From Actinomadura sp. J1-007 (GTDB lineage: Bacteria > Actinomycetota > Actinomycetes > Streptosporangiales > Streptosporangiaceae), in assembly GCF_009793335.1 (NCBI RefSeq), contig NZ_WING01000001.1, positions 5,766,001 through 5,830,000 of the forward strand: a DNA stretch of 64,000 nt, read 5' to 3'. Below the pieces are notes generated by a model that was not told the origin of the DNA, made no database searches, and worked only from the letters and a program-made list of their open reading frames with translations. Shown in pieces: positions 17,665 to 25,632 of this stretch (position 1 is the stretch's first letter; every line of letters starts with the position of its first letter). The position numbers and the translations under genes were made by a program.

Positions 17665-18324
17665 TCAGCGCATGAGCCCCGACTCCCAGGCCCACGCCGC
17701 GATCTCGCCGCGGTTGCGGGCGTCGAGCTTGCGCTGCACGCTGCCGAGGTGGGTCTTGACCGTGGACAGCGCCACGTACAGCTCGCCGGCGATCTCGTCG
17801 TTGGTACGGCCCCGCGCGACGAGCCGTACGACGTCGAGCTCGCGGTCGGTGAGCGCCTCGCGCGGCGCGGCGGCGCCCGCGGGCCCGGCCGCGGGCGGCG
17901 CCGCGAGGTGCTCCAGCAGCCGGACCGTGATCGACGGTGACACGAGCGCCTCGCCGTTGGCGGCGGCGCGGACGGCCTCCACCAGCAGCGCGGGCCCGCT
18001 GTCCTTGAGCAGGAACCCGACGGCGCCGCCGCGCAGCGCCCCGTAGACGTACTCGTCCATGTCGAACGTGGTGACGATCACCACCCGGAGCGGGTCGGGG
18101 ACGTCGCGCCCGGCCAGCAGCCGGGTCGCCTCCAGCCCGTCGATCTTCGGCATGCGGATGTCGAACAGGCACACGTCCGGGCGCAGCCGCCGCGCCAGGG
18201 CGACGGCCTCCGCGCCGTCGCGGGCCTCCCCGACCACCTCCATGCCGGCCTGCGAGTCGATGATCATCCGGAAGCCGGTCCGGACCATCTCCTGATCGTC
18301 GGCGATGAGCACACGGATGGTCAC
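17665..18324 (-). CDS. NarL/LuxR-family response regulator
   Basis: 219 residues from a GTG. The receiver domain has the acidic pair at 9-10, phosphoacceptor Asp55 in CLFDIRMPK, and FLLKDS. The C-terminal HTH carries LTDRELDVVRLVARGRTNDE and LSTVKTHLGSVQRKL, the LuxR DNA-recognition helix. It is encoded 12 bases after the cognate histidine kinase and divergent from the ABC exporter genes, which are the natural regulon candidates, as in many actinobacterial kinase/regulator/ABC sets. Confidence 0.94.
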   Translation of the reverse strand: MTIRVLIADDQEMVRTGFRMIIDSQAGMEVVGEARDGAEAVALARRLRPDVCLFDIRMPKIDGLEATRLLAGRDVPDPLRVVIVTTFDMDEYVYGALRGGAVGFLLKDSGPALLVEAVRAAANGEALVSPSITVRLLEHLAAPPAAGPAGAAAPREALTDRELDVVRLVARGRTNDEIAGELYVALSTVKTHLGSVQRKLDARNRGEIAAWAWESGLMR

Positions 18325-18336
18325 GGGCCGATTGTC

Positions 18337-19563
18337 TCAGGCATCGCGCACGGGCAGGACGGCGACGACCTCCCAGCCGCCCTCCGGCCTCGGCCCGGCC
18401 CGCAGGAGCCCGCCGACCGCGTCGATCCGCTCGCGCAGCCCCGCGAGCCCGAACCCGCTGGACGGCAGCCGCCGCGACCGGCCCTGCCCGTCGTCGCGCA
18501 CGGCCACCTCCACCGAGCCGTCCGCGAGCCGGGTGACGGACACGTGCACGGCGGTGGAGTCGGCGGCGTGCTTGCGGGCGTTCGTCAGCGACTCCTGGAC
18601 GACCCGGTGCACCGACGTCGTCACCTCGGGCGGCAGGTCGCCGAGCCCCGGCGACAGCGACAGCGTCGCCGGGGGATGGGAGAACGCCGCGACGACCTCC
18701 TCCACCCGCGCCAGGCCGCCGACCGGACGGGGCGCGCCGTCCCCTCCGGGCCCGTCCCCGCCGGGGCCCTGGCCTCCGGGCGCCCGGCCCGCGTCGCCGT
18801 CCGCCGCGCCCGCGTCCTGCGCGTCGCGCAGCAGCCCCACCATGCGCCGCATCGAGGTCAGCGCCTCGGTGCCCGCCTTCTCGATCCCCCCGAACATCCT
18901 GTCGAGCTGTTCGGGGGACTGCCCCGCGCCCGATTGCGCGGCGAACCGCGCCGCCTGCGCCTGGACGACGATCCCCGTCACGTGGTGGGCGACGAAGTCG
19001 TGCAGGTCGCGGGCCAGCTCCAGCCGTTCGTCCCGGCGCGCGGCGGCCAGGGTGCGGGACCGCCGCGCGTCCACCGCCCGCAGGTACAGGCCGACGCCGA
19101 TCGCGACCGCCGCCAGCACCCCGAGCGGCGCGGTGAACAGCACCGCCGCGATCGTCGAGGCCCGGAACGGCAGCGCCATCAGCGTCGCGGTCAGCGCGAC
19201 CGCGACGGGCACGAGCCGGTCGCGCGGCGTCTTCCACACCACCCGCGCGATCAGGACGAGCAGTCCGCCGATCTCGACGACCACGCTCATCCCCTGGAAG
19301 TCCGGCGAGGCCAGCGCGATGAACAGCGTGATCAGCCCGGACACCGCCGCCACCGCGATCGCCCAGCCCGTCAGATGCCGGACGGCCATCGCGCCCGCCG
19401 TCACCACGAGCGCGACCAGGATCATGCAGAGCTCGAAGCCGCTGTCGAGGCCGGTGAGCAGGACCGCCAGCAGGTACAGGCAGGCCAGGCCCACGTAGAC
19501 GACCCGCGCCAGGCACCCGCCCGCCGTGTGGATCCGATCCAGTCCCGCTCCCGCCTCGCCCAT
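18337..19563 (-). CDS. Sensor histidine kinase (HisKA_3 type)
   Basis: 408 residues from the ATG at 19563. Five or six N-terminal helices (from about residue 20 to 150) form a membrane sensor without an obvious external domain. The dimerisation/phosphorylation region has ARDLHDFVAHHVTG with His188, and the ATPase domain has QESLTNARKHA and GFGLAGLRERI. A Gly/Pro-rich insert (GGQGPGGDGPGGDGAP) lies between helix bundle and ATPase. It partners the response regulator immediately downstream and is divergent from an ABC exporter. Confidence 0.93.
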   Translation of the reverse strand: MGEAGAGLDRIHTAGGCLARVVYVGLACLYLLAVLLTGLDSGFELCMILVALVVTAGAMAVRHLTGWAIAVAAVSGLITLFIALASPDFQGMSVVVEIGGLLVLIARVVWKTPRDRLVPVAVALTATLMALPFRASTIAAVLFTAPLGVLAAVAIGVGLYLRAVDARRSRTLAAARRDERLELARDLHDFVAHHVTGIVVQAQAARFAAQSGAGQSPEQLDRMFGGIEKAGTEALTSMRRMVGLLRDAQDAGAADGDAGRAPGGQGPGGDGPGGDGAPRPVGGLARVEEVVAAFSHPPATLSLSPGLGDLPPEVTTSVHRVVQESLTNARKHAADSTAVHVSVTRLADGSVEVAVRDDGQGRSRRLPSSGFGLAGLRERIDAVGGLLRAGPRPEGGWEVVAVLPVRDA

Positions 19564-19683
19564 GCCCAGGAAGGTTACGACCCTGTGCGTACCCCTGGAT
19601 CGACCATTCGGCCGATGCCCCCGCCGACGGGACCGAACCTCCGTCCGATGTGGCCGACCTGCCCGTTCTCCGACGATGGGGGC

Positions 19684-19958
19684 ATGAACCCGATGTACCT
19701 GCTCTACGCGCCCGTCGCCGCCGCCTTCGTCGTCTTCGTGATCTACGGGGGCCTGGTGCTGCCCGCCAAGGAGATCGCCGAGTCCGTCCGCGACCGCGCC
19801 CGAGGCCCGAACCCCCGCCCCCCGAGCCGTCCGACACCTCCGGGCCGCAGCACGACGCCGCCGAACGCGCCGAGGCCGACCCCCGCACCGCCGCTGCCCG
19901 CCGAGCCGAGGTCATCGACCTCCCCACGCCCCGTACCTCCCGAAAGGCCGCCGCATGA
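19684..19958 (+). CDS. Small membrane-anchored protein ahead of the ABC exporter, apparent frameshift
   Basis: The ATG at 19684 starts MNPMYLLYAPVAAAFVVFVIY, one transmembrane helix, then a charged stretch ending near RDRARG. From there the coding signal moves to another frame (PEPPPPEPSDTSG, then AEVIDLPTPRTSRKAAA), which ends in a TGA overlapping the ATPase ATG. Adding one C to the CCC at 19806-19808 restores a single protein of about 91 residues with a disordered cytoplasmic tail. Function unknown; the overlap shows it belongs to the ABC operon. Confidence 0.6.
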
Positions 19959-21024
19959 ACAACCTGCCAGCAGCCCCCGCCGGGGGCGCGACGTCCGGCG
20001 CCGGTGAGGCGGTGCTGGTGGGCACCGGCCTGGTGAAGCGGTTCGGGCCCGCGGTGGCGCTGGCCGGGGTCGATCTCACCGTCCACCGGGGGAGACCGTC
20101 GCGATCATGGGTCCGAGCGGCTCGGGCAAGTCCACGCTGCTGCACTGCCTCGCGGGGATCATGAAGCCGGACGCGGGCGAGGTGCGGCTGCTCGGCGGCC
20201 GCATCGACGCCCTCGGCGAGCGGCGCCGCAGCGCGCTGCGGCGTTCCCGGTTCGGCTTCGTGTTCCAGTTCGGCCAGTTGCTGCCCGAACTGCCCGCCGT
20301 CGAGAACGTCGCGCTGCCCCTCATGCTGGGCGGCACCCCGCGCCGCGCCGCCGTGAACGCGGCCCGCACCTGGTTCGCTCCGCTCGGGCTGGGCGGCATG
20401 GAGCACCGCCGCCCCGGCGAGCTGTCCGGCGGCCAGGCGCAGCGCGTCGCCATCGCCCGCGCCCTGGTCACCGCGCCCGCCGTCGTGTTCGCGGACGAGC
20501 CCACCGGCGCGCTCGACCAGGCCACCGGCCACGAGACCATGAACCTGCTGGTGGAGGCCACCCGCCACAACGGCGCCTCCCTCGTCGTCGTCACCCACGA
20601 CCCCACCGTGGCCCGCTGGTGCGACCGCACGGTCGAGGTCCGCGACGGCCGCCTCGTCCACCCCGCCCCGCACAGCGCAGGGCCGTCCACCCCGACCACG
20701 CCACCCACCCCGCACGACGCGGGCCCGTCCAGCCCGTACGACGCGGGCCCGTCCGGCCCGTACGTCCCGGGGGCACCCGGCTCGGCCCCAGCGCCCGGCT
20801 CGTATGGCGCGGGGGCGTCCGGCTCGTACGGCCCGGGGGCACCCGGCTCGGCCGCAGCGCCCGGCTCGTACGGCACCGGGACGCCTGGTGCGTACGGTGC
20901 GGGGGCGTCCGCCCCGGCCGCGGCGCCTCGTTCGTACGGTGCGGGGGCGCCTGTCTCGTACGGCACGGGTGTTCCTCGTAGCGGCTGGGACGCTTTCCAG
21001 GTTCGGCATGTGGAGAGTGCGTGA
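19955..21024 (+). CDS. ABC exporter ATP-binding protein (MacB/LolD type), apparent frameshift, repetitive tail
   Basis: Energises export or lipoprotein-type mechanotransmission with the FtsX-like permease downstream. The N-terminus (LVKRFGPAVALAGVDLTVHRG) is in one frame and the Walker A (MGPSGSGKSTLLHCL) in another; adding one G to the run at 20088-20092 gives HRGETVAIMGPSGSGKST, the standard sequence. Signature LSGGQAQRVAIARAL and Walker B VVFADEPTGALD are intact. After the core (ending near RDGRLVHP) there is an unusual ~110-residue Gly/Pro/Ser/Tyr/Ala tail of repeats. The stop overlaps the permease start (TGATG). Confidence 0.85.
20745..20990 (+). repeat. In-frame minisatellite in the ABC ATPase C-terminus
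   Basis: Imperfect repeats built around GGCTCGTACGGC-GCGGGGGCG encode SYGAGA, SYGPGA, SYGTGT and AYGAGA blocks. They make a low-complexity, probably disordered tail not normally present on this ATPase family. Confidence 0.7.
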
Positions 21025-23042
21025 TGCGGACGGTGCTTGAGCTCGCGTGGCGGTTGCTGCGGGGCGGGGGGCGGCGCGGACTTCTGGGGTCTCTGCTGAC
21101 GTTGGCGGCGGTGGCCGTCTCGACGGGGCTGCTGATGTTCGCGGTGGGGGCCAACCACGCGTTCGGGCAGCGGGCGGACGCCGACGCGTGGCGGCATCCG
21201 CACAAGGCCGCCGCCGGGAAGGGGACCGCGATCGAGGCGCTGTCCACCGACTACGTGCGCGGGAAGCCGATCACCGTGGTGGACCTGGCCGCGCTGGACG
21301 GGCGGGCGCCCGTTCCGCCGGGGATGAAGCGGTTCCCGAAGCCGGGGGAGACGTGGGTGTCGCCCGCGCTCGGCCGGATGATGGCGGACCGGCCCGCCGA
21401 CCGGCTCGCCCAGCGGTTCCCGTCGGGAAAGGCCGCCGGGACGCTCGGACGCGAGGCGCTGATCCATCCGGACGAACTGGTCGCGGTCATCGGCCGCGCG
21501 CCGTCCGACCCGGCGGTTACCGCCCAGCGGAACGAGTCCGAAGCCGTTGACGCGACCGCCGCGCCGGAACGGATCGACGCGTACGCGACCGGCGCGGTGT
21601 CGTCGCGGGCGCAGGTCTACCAGGTCCTGATGATCATCGCCTCGGTGCTGATGGTCGTGCCGCTGCTGGTGTTCGGGGGCGCGGCGGCCCGGCTCACCGT
21701 GGCCCGCCGCGACCAGCGCCTCGCCGCGCTGCGGCTCGTGGGCGCGACGCCCGGCCAGGTCGTCGCGATCACCACCGCCGAGGCGGTGCTCACCGCGGCG
21801 GCGGGCGCGCTCGCCGGCGTGGCGCTGTACGCGGCGGCCGTCCCGGCGCTGACCAGGATCACGATCGCGGGCGGCACCTGGTACGCCGGTGACCTGTGGC
21901 CCGGCCTCGCCGCCCTCGCCGTTCCGGCCGCCGTGCCCGTCCTCGTCGGGATCAGCGCGGTCGCCGGTTTGCGCCGCGTCGTGGTCAGCCCGCTCGGCGT
22001 CGCCCGCCGCGAGACGCCGCCGCACCTCAAGGCCGTACGGCTCGCCGCGTTCGTCCTCCTGCTGGTCGCGTTCGCGGCGGTGAGCGGCTCGCTCGGCGGC
22101 ATGGGCAAGGCGGGCCTGGTGGTGCTGCTGGCGTTCCTCGCGCTCGCGTTCCTCGGCATCAACCTCGTCGGCCCGTGGGCGGTGGCGCTGATCGGCCGGA
22201 TCGCGGTCGCCACGGCGCGCGGCCCCGCCCGGCTGCTCGCCGGACGGCGGCTGCTCGACGACCCCCGTTCCGCCTGGCGGACCGTCGCGGGCGTCGCGCT
22301 CACCGGCTTCGTCGCGGGCTTCCTCGCCCTGATGAACCCGTCGGCGTCCGCGCTCGGCGACCACCCGACCGACCGCCTCGAACTCCTCGTCCCGCACGAC
22401 CGTTCCGCCGCCGTGTCGCGGCAGGTCCAGGAGCGGGTGAACGGCCTGCCCGCGACGGTCACCGTGGACCGCGGGCGGACGGACCCCCCGCTCCCCGTCC
22501 CCGGCCGCGCCGACGGCGAGGAGGCGGACGACACGGTCGCCGTACGGGTGCGGGGCGGCGCCGACCAGGTCGAACGGGCCCGCACCGCGCTGGCCGGGGT
22601 CGTTCCCGGCAAGGTCGCGACCACGCCCGCCGACCCGGACGCCGTCCAGGCTGAACTGCTCGCCGACCTGCGCACCGGCGCGCTGACCGTCCTCGCCGTG
22701 TCTTTCCTCATCGCGATCACGAGCGCGGGCATCACCGGCGCGTCCGCGGTGCTCGACCGGCGCCAGGCGTACGCGATGCTGCGGCTGGCCGGGACGCCGC
22801 TCCAGGTGCTCGACCGGGCGCGCCGCCAGGAGACCGTCATCCCGCTCGCCGTCATGGGCGGCGGATCGATCCTGACGGGCCTGTTCTTCGCCGCGCCGTT
22901 CGCCGCCGGCTTCGGCGTCTCGGGCGCGCTGACGCTGCTGGCGTTCGTCGTGCTCGGCTTCGCGGGAATCCTCGGCGCGGGCGCCCTGAGCCGCCCCCTC
23001 CTCCGCTCCGTCACCGCCGACCCGGCTCCCCGTCCGGACTGA
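21024..23042 (+). CDS. ABC exporter permease (FtsX/MacB-like)
   Basis: 672 residues from the ATG at 21024 overlapping the ATPase stop; a GTG one codon earlier is possible. The first helix (LLGSLLTLAAVAVSTGLLMF) is followed by an external domain (about 40-195), then two FtsX domains: RRDQRLAALRLVGATPGQV and later DRRQAYAMLRLAGTPLQVLDRARR, each with the short coupling helix that contacts the ATPase. About ten helices in total. In actinobacteria such pairs next to NarL-type two-component systems often export antibiotics or peptides and confer resistance. Confidence 0.92.
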   Translation: MRTVLELAWRLLRGGGRRGLLGSLLTLAAVAVSTGLLMFAVGANHAFGQRADADAWRHPHKAAAGKGTAIEALSTDYVRGKPITVVDLAALDGRAPVPPGMKRFPKPGETWVSPALGRMMADRPADRLAQRFPSGKAAGTLGREALIHPDELVAVIGRAPSDPAVTAQRNESEAVDATAAPERIDAYATGAVSSRAQVYQVLMIIASVLMVVPLLVFGGAAARLTVARRDQRLAALRLVGATPGQVVAITTAEAVLTAAAGALAGVALYAAAVPALTRITIAGGTWYAGDLWPGLAALAVPAAVPVLVGISAVAGLRRVVVSPLGVARRETPPHLKAVRLAAFVLLLVAFAAVSGSLGGMGKAGLVVLLAFLALAFLGINLVGPWAVALIGRIAVATARGPARLLAGRRLLDDPRSAWRTVAGVALTGFVAGFLALMNPSASALGDHPTDRLELLVPHDRSAAVSRQVQERVNGLPATVTVDRGRTDPPLPVPGRADGEEADDTVAVRVRGGADQVERARTALAGVVPGKVATTPADPDAVQAELLADLRTGALTVLAVSFLIAITSAGITGASAVLDRRQAYAMLRLAGTPLQVLDRARRQETVIPLAVMGGGSILTGLFFAAPFAAGFGVSGALTLLAFVVLGFAGILGAGALSRPLLRSVTADPAPRPD

Positions 23043-23092
23043 CCGCGAAAAATCCGTGGCGCCGCAAGAGGAACGAAGGGCAGGCTGGGCGC

Positions 23093-23581
23093 ATGGAGAT
23101 CAGGGAGGCCGGCGCGGCGGACTGGCCCGCGATCTGGCCGTTCCTGCGCGGGATCGTGGCGGCCGGCGAGACGTTCAGCTGGCCGCGCGACATCGACGAG
23201 GCGACGGCGCGGACGTTCTGGACGGCGGAGCCGCCGGGACGCACGGTCGTCGCCGTGGACGGTGACGGCGCGGTCCTTGGCACCGCGACCATGGGGGCCA
23301 ACCACATGGGCCCCGCGTCGCACATCGCCACGGCGAGCTTCATGGTCGACCCCGCGCACGCGGGACGCGGCGTGGGGCGCGCGCTCGGCGAGCACGTCAT
23401 GGCCTGGGCCCCGGCGAACGGCTTCCGGGCGATGCAGTTCAACGCCGTCGTCGAGACGAACGAGCGGGCCGTCCACCTGTGGCGGTCGCTCGGCATGGAG
23501 ATCGTCGCGACGCTCAAGGAGGGCTTCCTCCACCCGCAACACGGCTACGTCGGCCTCCACATCATGTACCGCGTCTTCTAA
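23093..23581 (+). CDS. GNAT-family N-acetyltransferase
   Basis: 162 residues from the ATG at 23093. The acetyl-CoA site is clear: ASFMVDPAHAGRGVGRALGEHVM with the R-G-x-G-R pattern, then NAVVETNERAVHLWRSLGME. The fold matches PhnO/Pat-like small-molecule or antibiotic acetyltransferases; the motif set (IVAAGETFSWPRDID near the N-terminus) is like phosphinothricin-type acetyltransferase relatives. Substrate unassigned. It starts 50 bases after the permease stop and may be co-transcribed. Confidence 0.9.
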   Translation: MEIREAGAADWPAIWPFLRGIVAAGETFSWPRDIDEATARTFWTAEPPGRTVVAVDGDGAVLGTATMGANHMGPASHIATASFMVDPAHAGRGVGRALGEHVMAWAPANGFRAMQFNAVVETNERAVHLWRSLGMEIVATLKEGFLHPQHGYVGLHIMYRVF

Positions 23582-23639
23582 CCCACCCCACTCAGCCCGG
23601 CCTGCCCGGGCCGCCGGCCTGGCCCGCCTGGCGCGGATC

Positions 23640-23935
23640 GTCCCGGCGTGGTTCGTCCAACGTGGACTGTCCGTCGCGGACCATCTGGCGTGGACTGTCC
23701 GGCACGGACCGCCCGGAACGGATCGCCTACGTGGACCGCTTGGCGTGCACCCTCCAGCGCGGGCTGCTAGGCGCGGGCCGCCGGCGCGGAGTGTCCGGCG
23801 CGGAGTGCCTGGCGTGGATCGCCCGGCGCGGATGTCCGGCGCGGATCGCCTACGTGGACCGCCTGGCGCGCACCGCCCGGCATGGGCCGCCCGGCACGGA
23901 TCGCATGGGCGGACCGTCTGAGCGTCGCGTTCGGG
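23640..23935. repeat. Degenerate GC-rich repeats in an intergenic region
   Basis: About 350 bases after the acetyltransferase hold many imperfect copies of GGCGTGGACCG/GGCACGGACCG units. The phrase GGATCGCCTACGTGGACCGC occurs exactly twice (about 23720 and 23842), 122 bases apart. Open frames on both strands read as low-complexity Arg/Gly/Ala sequence and I do not believe they are genes. The block ends at a damage-type promoter. Confidence 0.55.
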
Positions 23936-23938
23936 TGG

Positions 23939-23954
23939 CCGAACGCGCGTTCGA
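23939..23954. promoter_or_regulatory. LexA (SOS) box
   Basis: CCGAAC-GCGC-GTTCGA matches TCGAAC-N4-GTTCGA at 15 of 16 positions. It lies just upstream of the -35 element of the promoter at 23958-23980, where bound LexA would hinder RNA polymerase. Confidence 0.75.
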
Positions 23955-23957
23955 AAA

Positions 23958-23980
23958 ATGTCAGTGGCGGTGCGTAAGTT
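23958..23980 (+). promoter_or_regulatory. PafBC-type (RecA-independent) DNA-damage promoter
   Basis: ATGTCAGTG, exactly 8 bases, then TAAGTT. The published mycobacterial RecA-independent promoter motif is TTGTCRGTG-N8-TANNNT, so all defined positions but the first match and the spacing is exact. The expected start site is about 23987, which is itself a GTG in frame with the downstream gene. Together with the LexA box this is the same dual-control arrangement known for mycobacterial recA. Confidence 0.75.
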
Positions 23981-24124
23981 GGCTGCGTGGCGTGGGGGAC
24001 GTCACGAAATAAGCATCGAACCGGCGAACTTGTTCGATGCGTACCTACGGGTGCATTTCGACCGTCGGCGCGAGGCGCAGGGGGCGTCCGTGCCGCCGGG
24101 TTTCTGGAAGGGGTAGTGGCAGTG

Positions 24125-24640
24125 ATGAACGAAGCGACAGGCACGTTCCATCTCACTAGCCCACGACTGGACGGGCCCGCCGAGCGGACCCTGGTCGAGC
24201 CGTGGCTCACCGAACTGACCCACCTGGCCCTCAACGCCTACACCGAGGCGCACGAGGCCCCGCCCCCGCACCGGCGCGCGGCATCTGCGGCCCCGGTGGC
24301 ACCCGCCGTCCCGGCGAGGCCCGCGCTCGCCCCGACACGCACCGCCCCGGCGGTCCCGGCGAGGTCCGGGCTCGCCCAGACGCCCACCGCCCCGGCCGTC
24401 CCGGCGATGCCCGCAGTGGCAGCGGCGCACGCCATGCCCGCGGCACCGGTCGTCCCGGCGATGCCTGCGCCCCCGCCCTTCCCGGCGATGCCCGCGGCTT
24501 CGTCGGTCTCGCCGGTCCCGGCGGTCCCGGCGATGCCTTCGGTGGCAGCCGCCCTCGCCACGCCTGCCGAGCCGGCCGCCCCGCCGATGGTCACCGCCCA
24601 GATGCTCGCCGACGAACGCCGAGTAGCGCTGGCCGCCTGA
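24125..24640 (+). CDS. Pro/Ala-rich low-complexity protein behind a DNA-damage promoter
   Basis: 171 residues from the ATG at 24125 (MNEATGTFHLTSPRLDG), which has a GGAAGGGG ribosome site. The same frame is open back to a GTG at 23987, the predicted transcription start, giving a possible 217-residue leaderless form. The first ~45 residues look folded (PAERTLVEPWLTELTHLALNA). Residues ~55-155 are degenerate repeats of VPAMPA, APAVPAR and similar, probably disordered or coiled around surfaces. A short end (TAQMLADERRVALAA) could be helical. No family is recognised. Regulation by LexA and PafBC is inferred from the promoter, making it a candidate damage-response factor, for example a division inhibitor. 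Confidence 0.65.
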   Translation: MNEATGTFHLTSPRLDGPAERTLVEPWLTELTHLALNAYTEAHEAPPPHRRAASAAPVAPAVPARPALAPTRTAPAVPARSGLAQTPTAPAVPAMPAVAAAHAMPAAPVVPAMPAPPPFPAMPAASSVSPVPAVPAMPSVAAALATPAEPAAPPMVTAQMLADERRVALAA

Positions 24641-24657
24641 CCCGCCGCCCGCCGCCC

Positions 24658-24690
24658 GCCGTCCGGGAGCGCGACGCGTTCCCGGGCGGC
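24658..24690 (+). terminator. Stem-loop after the Pro/Ala-rich gene
   Basis: GCCGTCCGGGA, an 11-base loop and TCCCGGGCGGC form an 11-bp stem with one mismatch, 18 bases after the stop codon. No T-run follows, as is common in very G+C-rich actinobacteria. Confidence 0.5.
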
Positions 24691-24719
24691 GAAACGGCGT
24701 CTCGAAATGTAAGACGCGA

Positions 24720-24736
24720 TTCTCAAAACTTGAGAA
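24720..24736. promoter_or_regulatory. Palindromic putative operator upstream of the methyltransferase
   Basis: TTCTCAA-AAC-TTGAGAA is a perfect 7-bp inverted repeat in a locally A/T-rich stretch 72 bases before the methyltransferase ATG. The size and symmetry suit a small dimeric repressor such as a MarR, ArsR or PadR protein; no such gene is adjacent. Confidence 0.5.
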
Positions 24737-24807
24737 GTGGTTCTAGGGTGGACGCATCGGCGCGGCGGTGCGTCCACGGTGCCGCCGCCTGAGCGGAAGG
24801 GCACCCG

Positions 24808-25605
24808 ATGACCGCGTACACCCACGGCCACCACGCGACCGTGCTGAGCTCCCACCAGTGGCGCACCGCCGCCAACTCGGCGCCCCACCTGCTGCCCCAC
24901 CTGCGCGACGGGCTGTCGCTGCTGGACGTCGGGTGCGGGCCGGGCACCATCACGGCCGACTTCGCCGAACGCGTCGGGACCGGCCGGGTCACCGCGGTCG
25001 ACGCCGCCCCCGGCGTCCTGGCCGAGGCCGAGAAGACCGTCGCCGCGCGCGGTCTCGGCAACGTCACGTTCGCCGTGGCCGACGTCCACAAGCTGGACTT
25101 TCCGGACGACTCGTTCGACGTCGTGCACGTCCACCAGGTGCTCCAGCACATTGCCGACCCGGTCCAGGCCCTGCGCGAGATGCGGCGCGTGTGCAGGCCC
25201 GGCGGAATCGTGGCGGCCCGCGAGGCCGACTTCGGCAGCATGGTCTGGTATCCCGACCCGCCCGGCATGGACAGCTGGATGCCGATCTACATGAAGGTCG
25301 CGCGCGGCAACGGCGGCGAGCCCCACGCGGGCCGCCTCCTGGCGTCGTGGGCCCGCCGCGCCGGCTTCACCGACGTCACCGCCTCGGCGTCCGCGTGGTG
25401 CTACTCCACGCCCGAGGAGCGCGAATGGTGGAGCGAGTCGTGGGGCGGCCGGATGCTGCACTCGTCGGTCGCCGAGACCGCCGTCGCCGCGGGCCACGCC
25501 ACCCGCGAAGAGCTCCAGCGCGTGTACGACGGCTGGAAGGCGTGGGCCGCGTCCGAAGACGGCTTCTACTCCGTCCTCAACGGCGAGATCATCTGCCGTC
25601 CCTGA
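24808..25605 (+). CDS. Class I SAM-dependent methyltransferase (UbiE/Methyltransf_11 type)
   Basis: 265 residues from the ATG at 24808. Motif I is LLDVGCGPGTITADFA, the acidic residue binding the ribose is in VTAVDAAP, and motifs II/III read FDVVHVHQVLQH and LREMRRVCRPGGIVAA. The C-terminal third (MPIYMKVARGNGGEPHAGR, GFTDVTASASAW) is typical of small-molecule or quinone methyltransferases. Substrate unknown. It is a single gene behind a palindromic putative operator, convergent with the sulfotransferase-like gene. Confidence 0.92.
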   Translation: MTAYTHGHHATVLSSHQWRTAANSAPHLLPHLRDGLSLLDVGCGPGTITADFAERVGTGRVTAVDAAPGVLAEAEKTVAARGLGNVTFAVADVHKLDFPDDSFDVVHVHQVLQHIADPVQALREMRRVCRPGGIVAAREADFGSMVWYPDPPGMDSWMPIYMKVARGNGGEPHAGRLLASWARRAGFTDVTASASAWCYSTPEEREWWSESWGGRMLHSSVAETAVAAGHATREELQRVYDGWKAWAASEDGFYSVLNGEIICRP

Positions 25606-25632
25606 CCCCGCCCGCGCCGCGCGGCCGAGGCG

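Noticed and set aside
24012..24040. Inverted repeat GCATCGAAC-N10-GTTCGATGC as another LexA site
   Set aside because: The half-sites are separated by ten bases rather than four; the inner CGAAC-TT-GTTCG has two. It does not fit the SOS box and may be chance within the coding frame.
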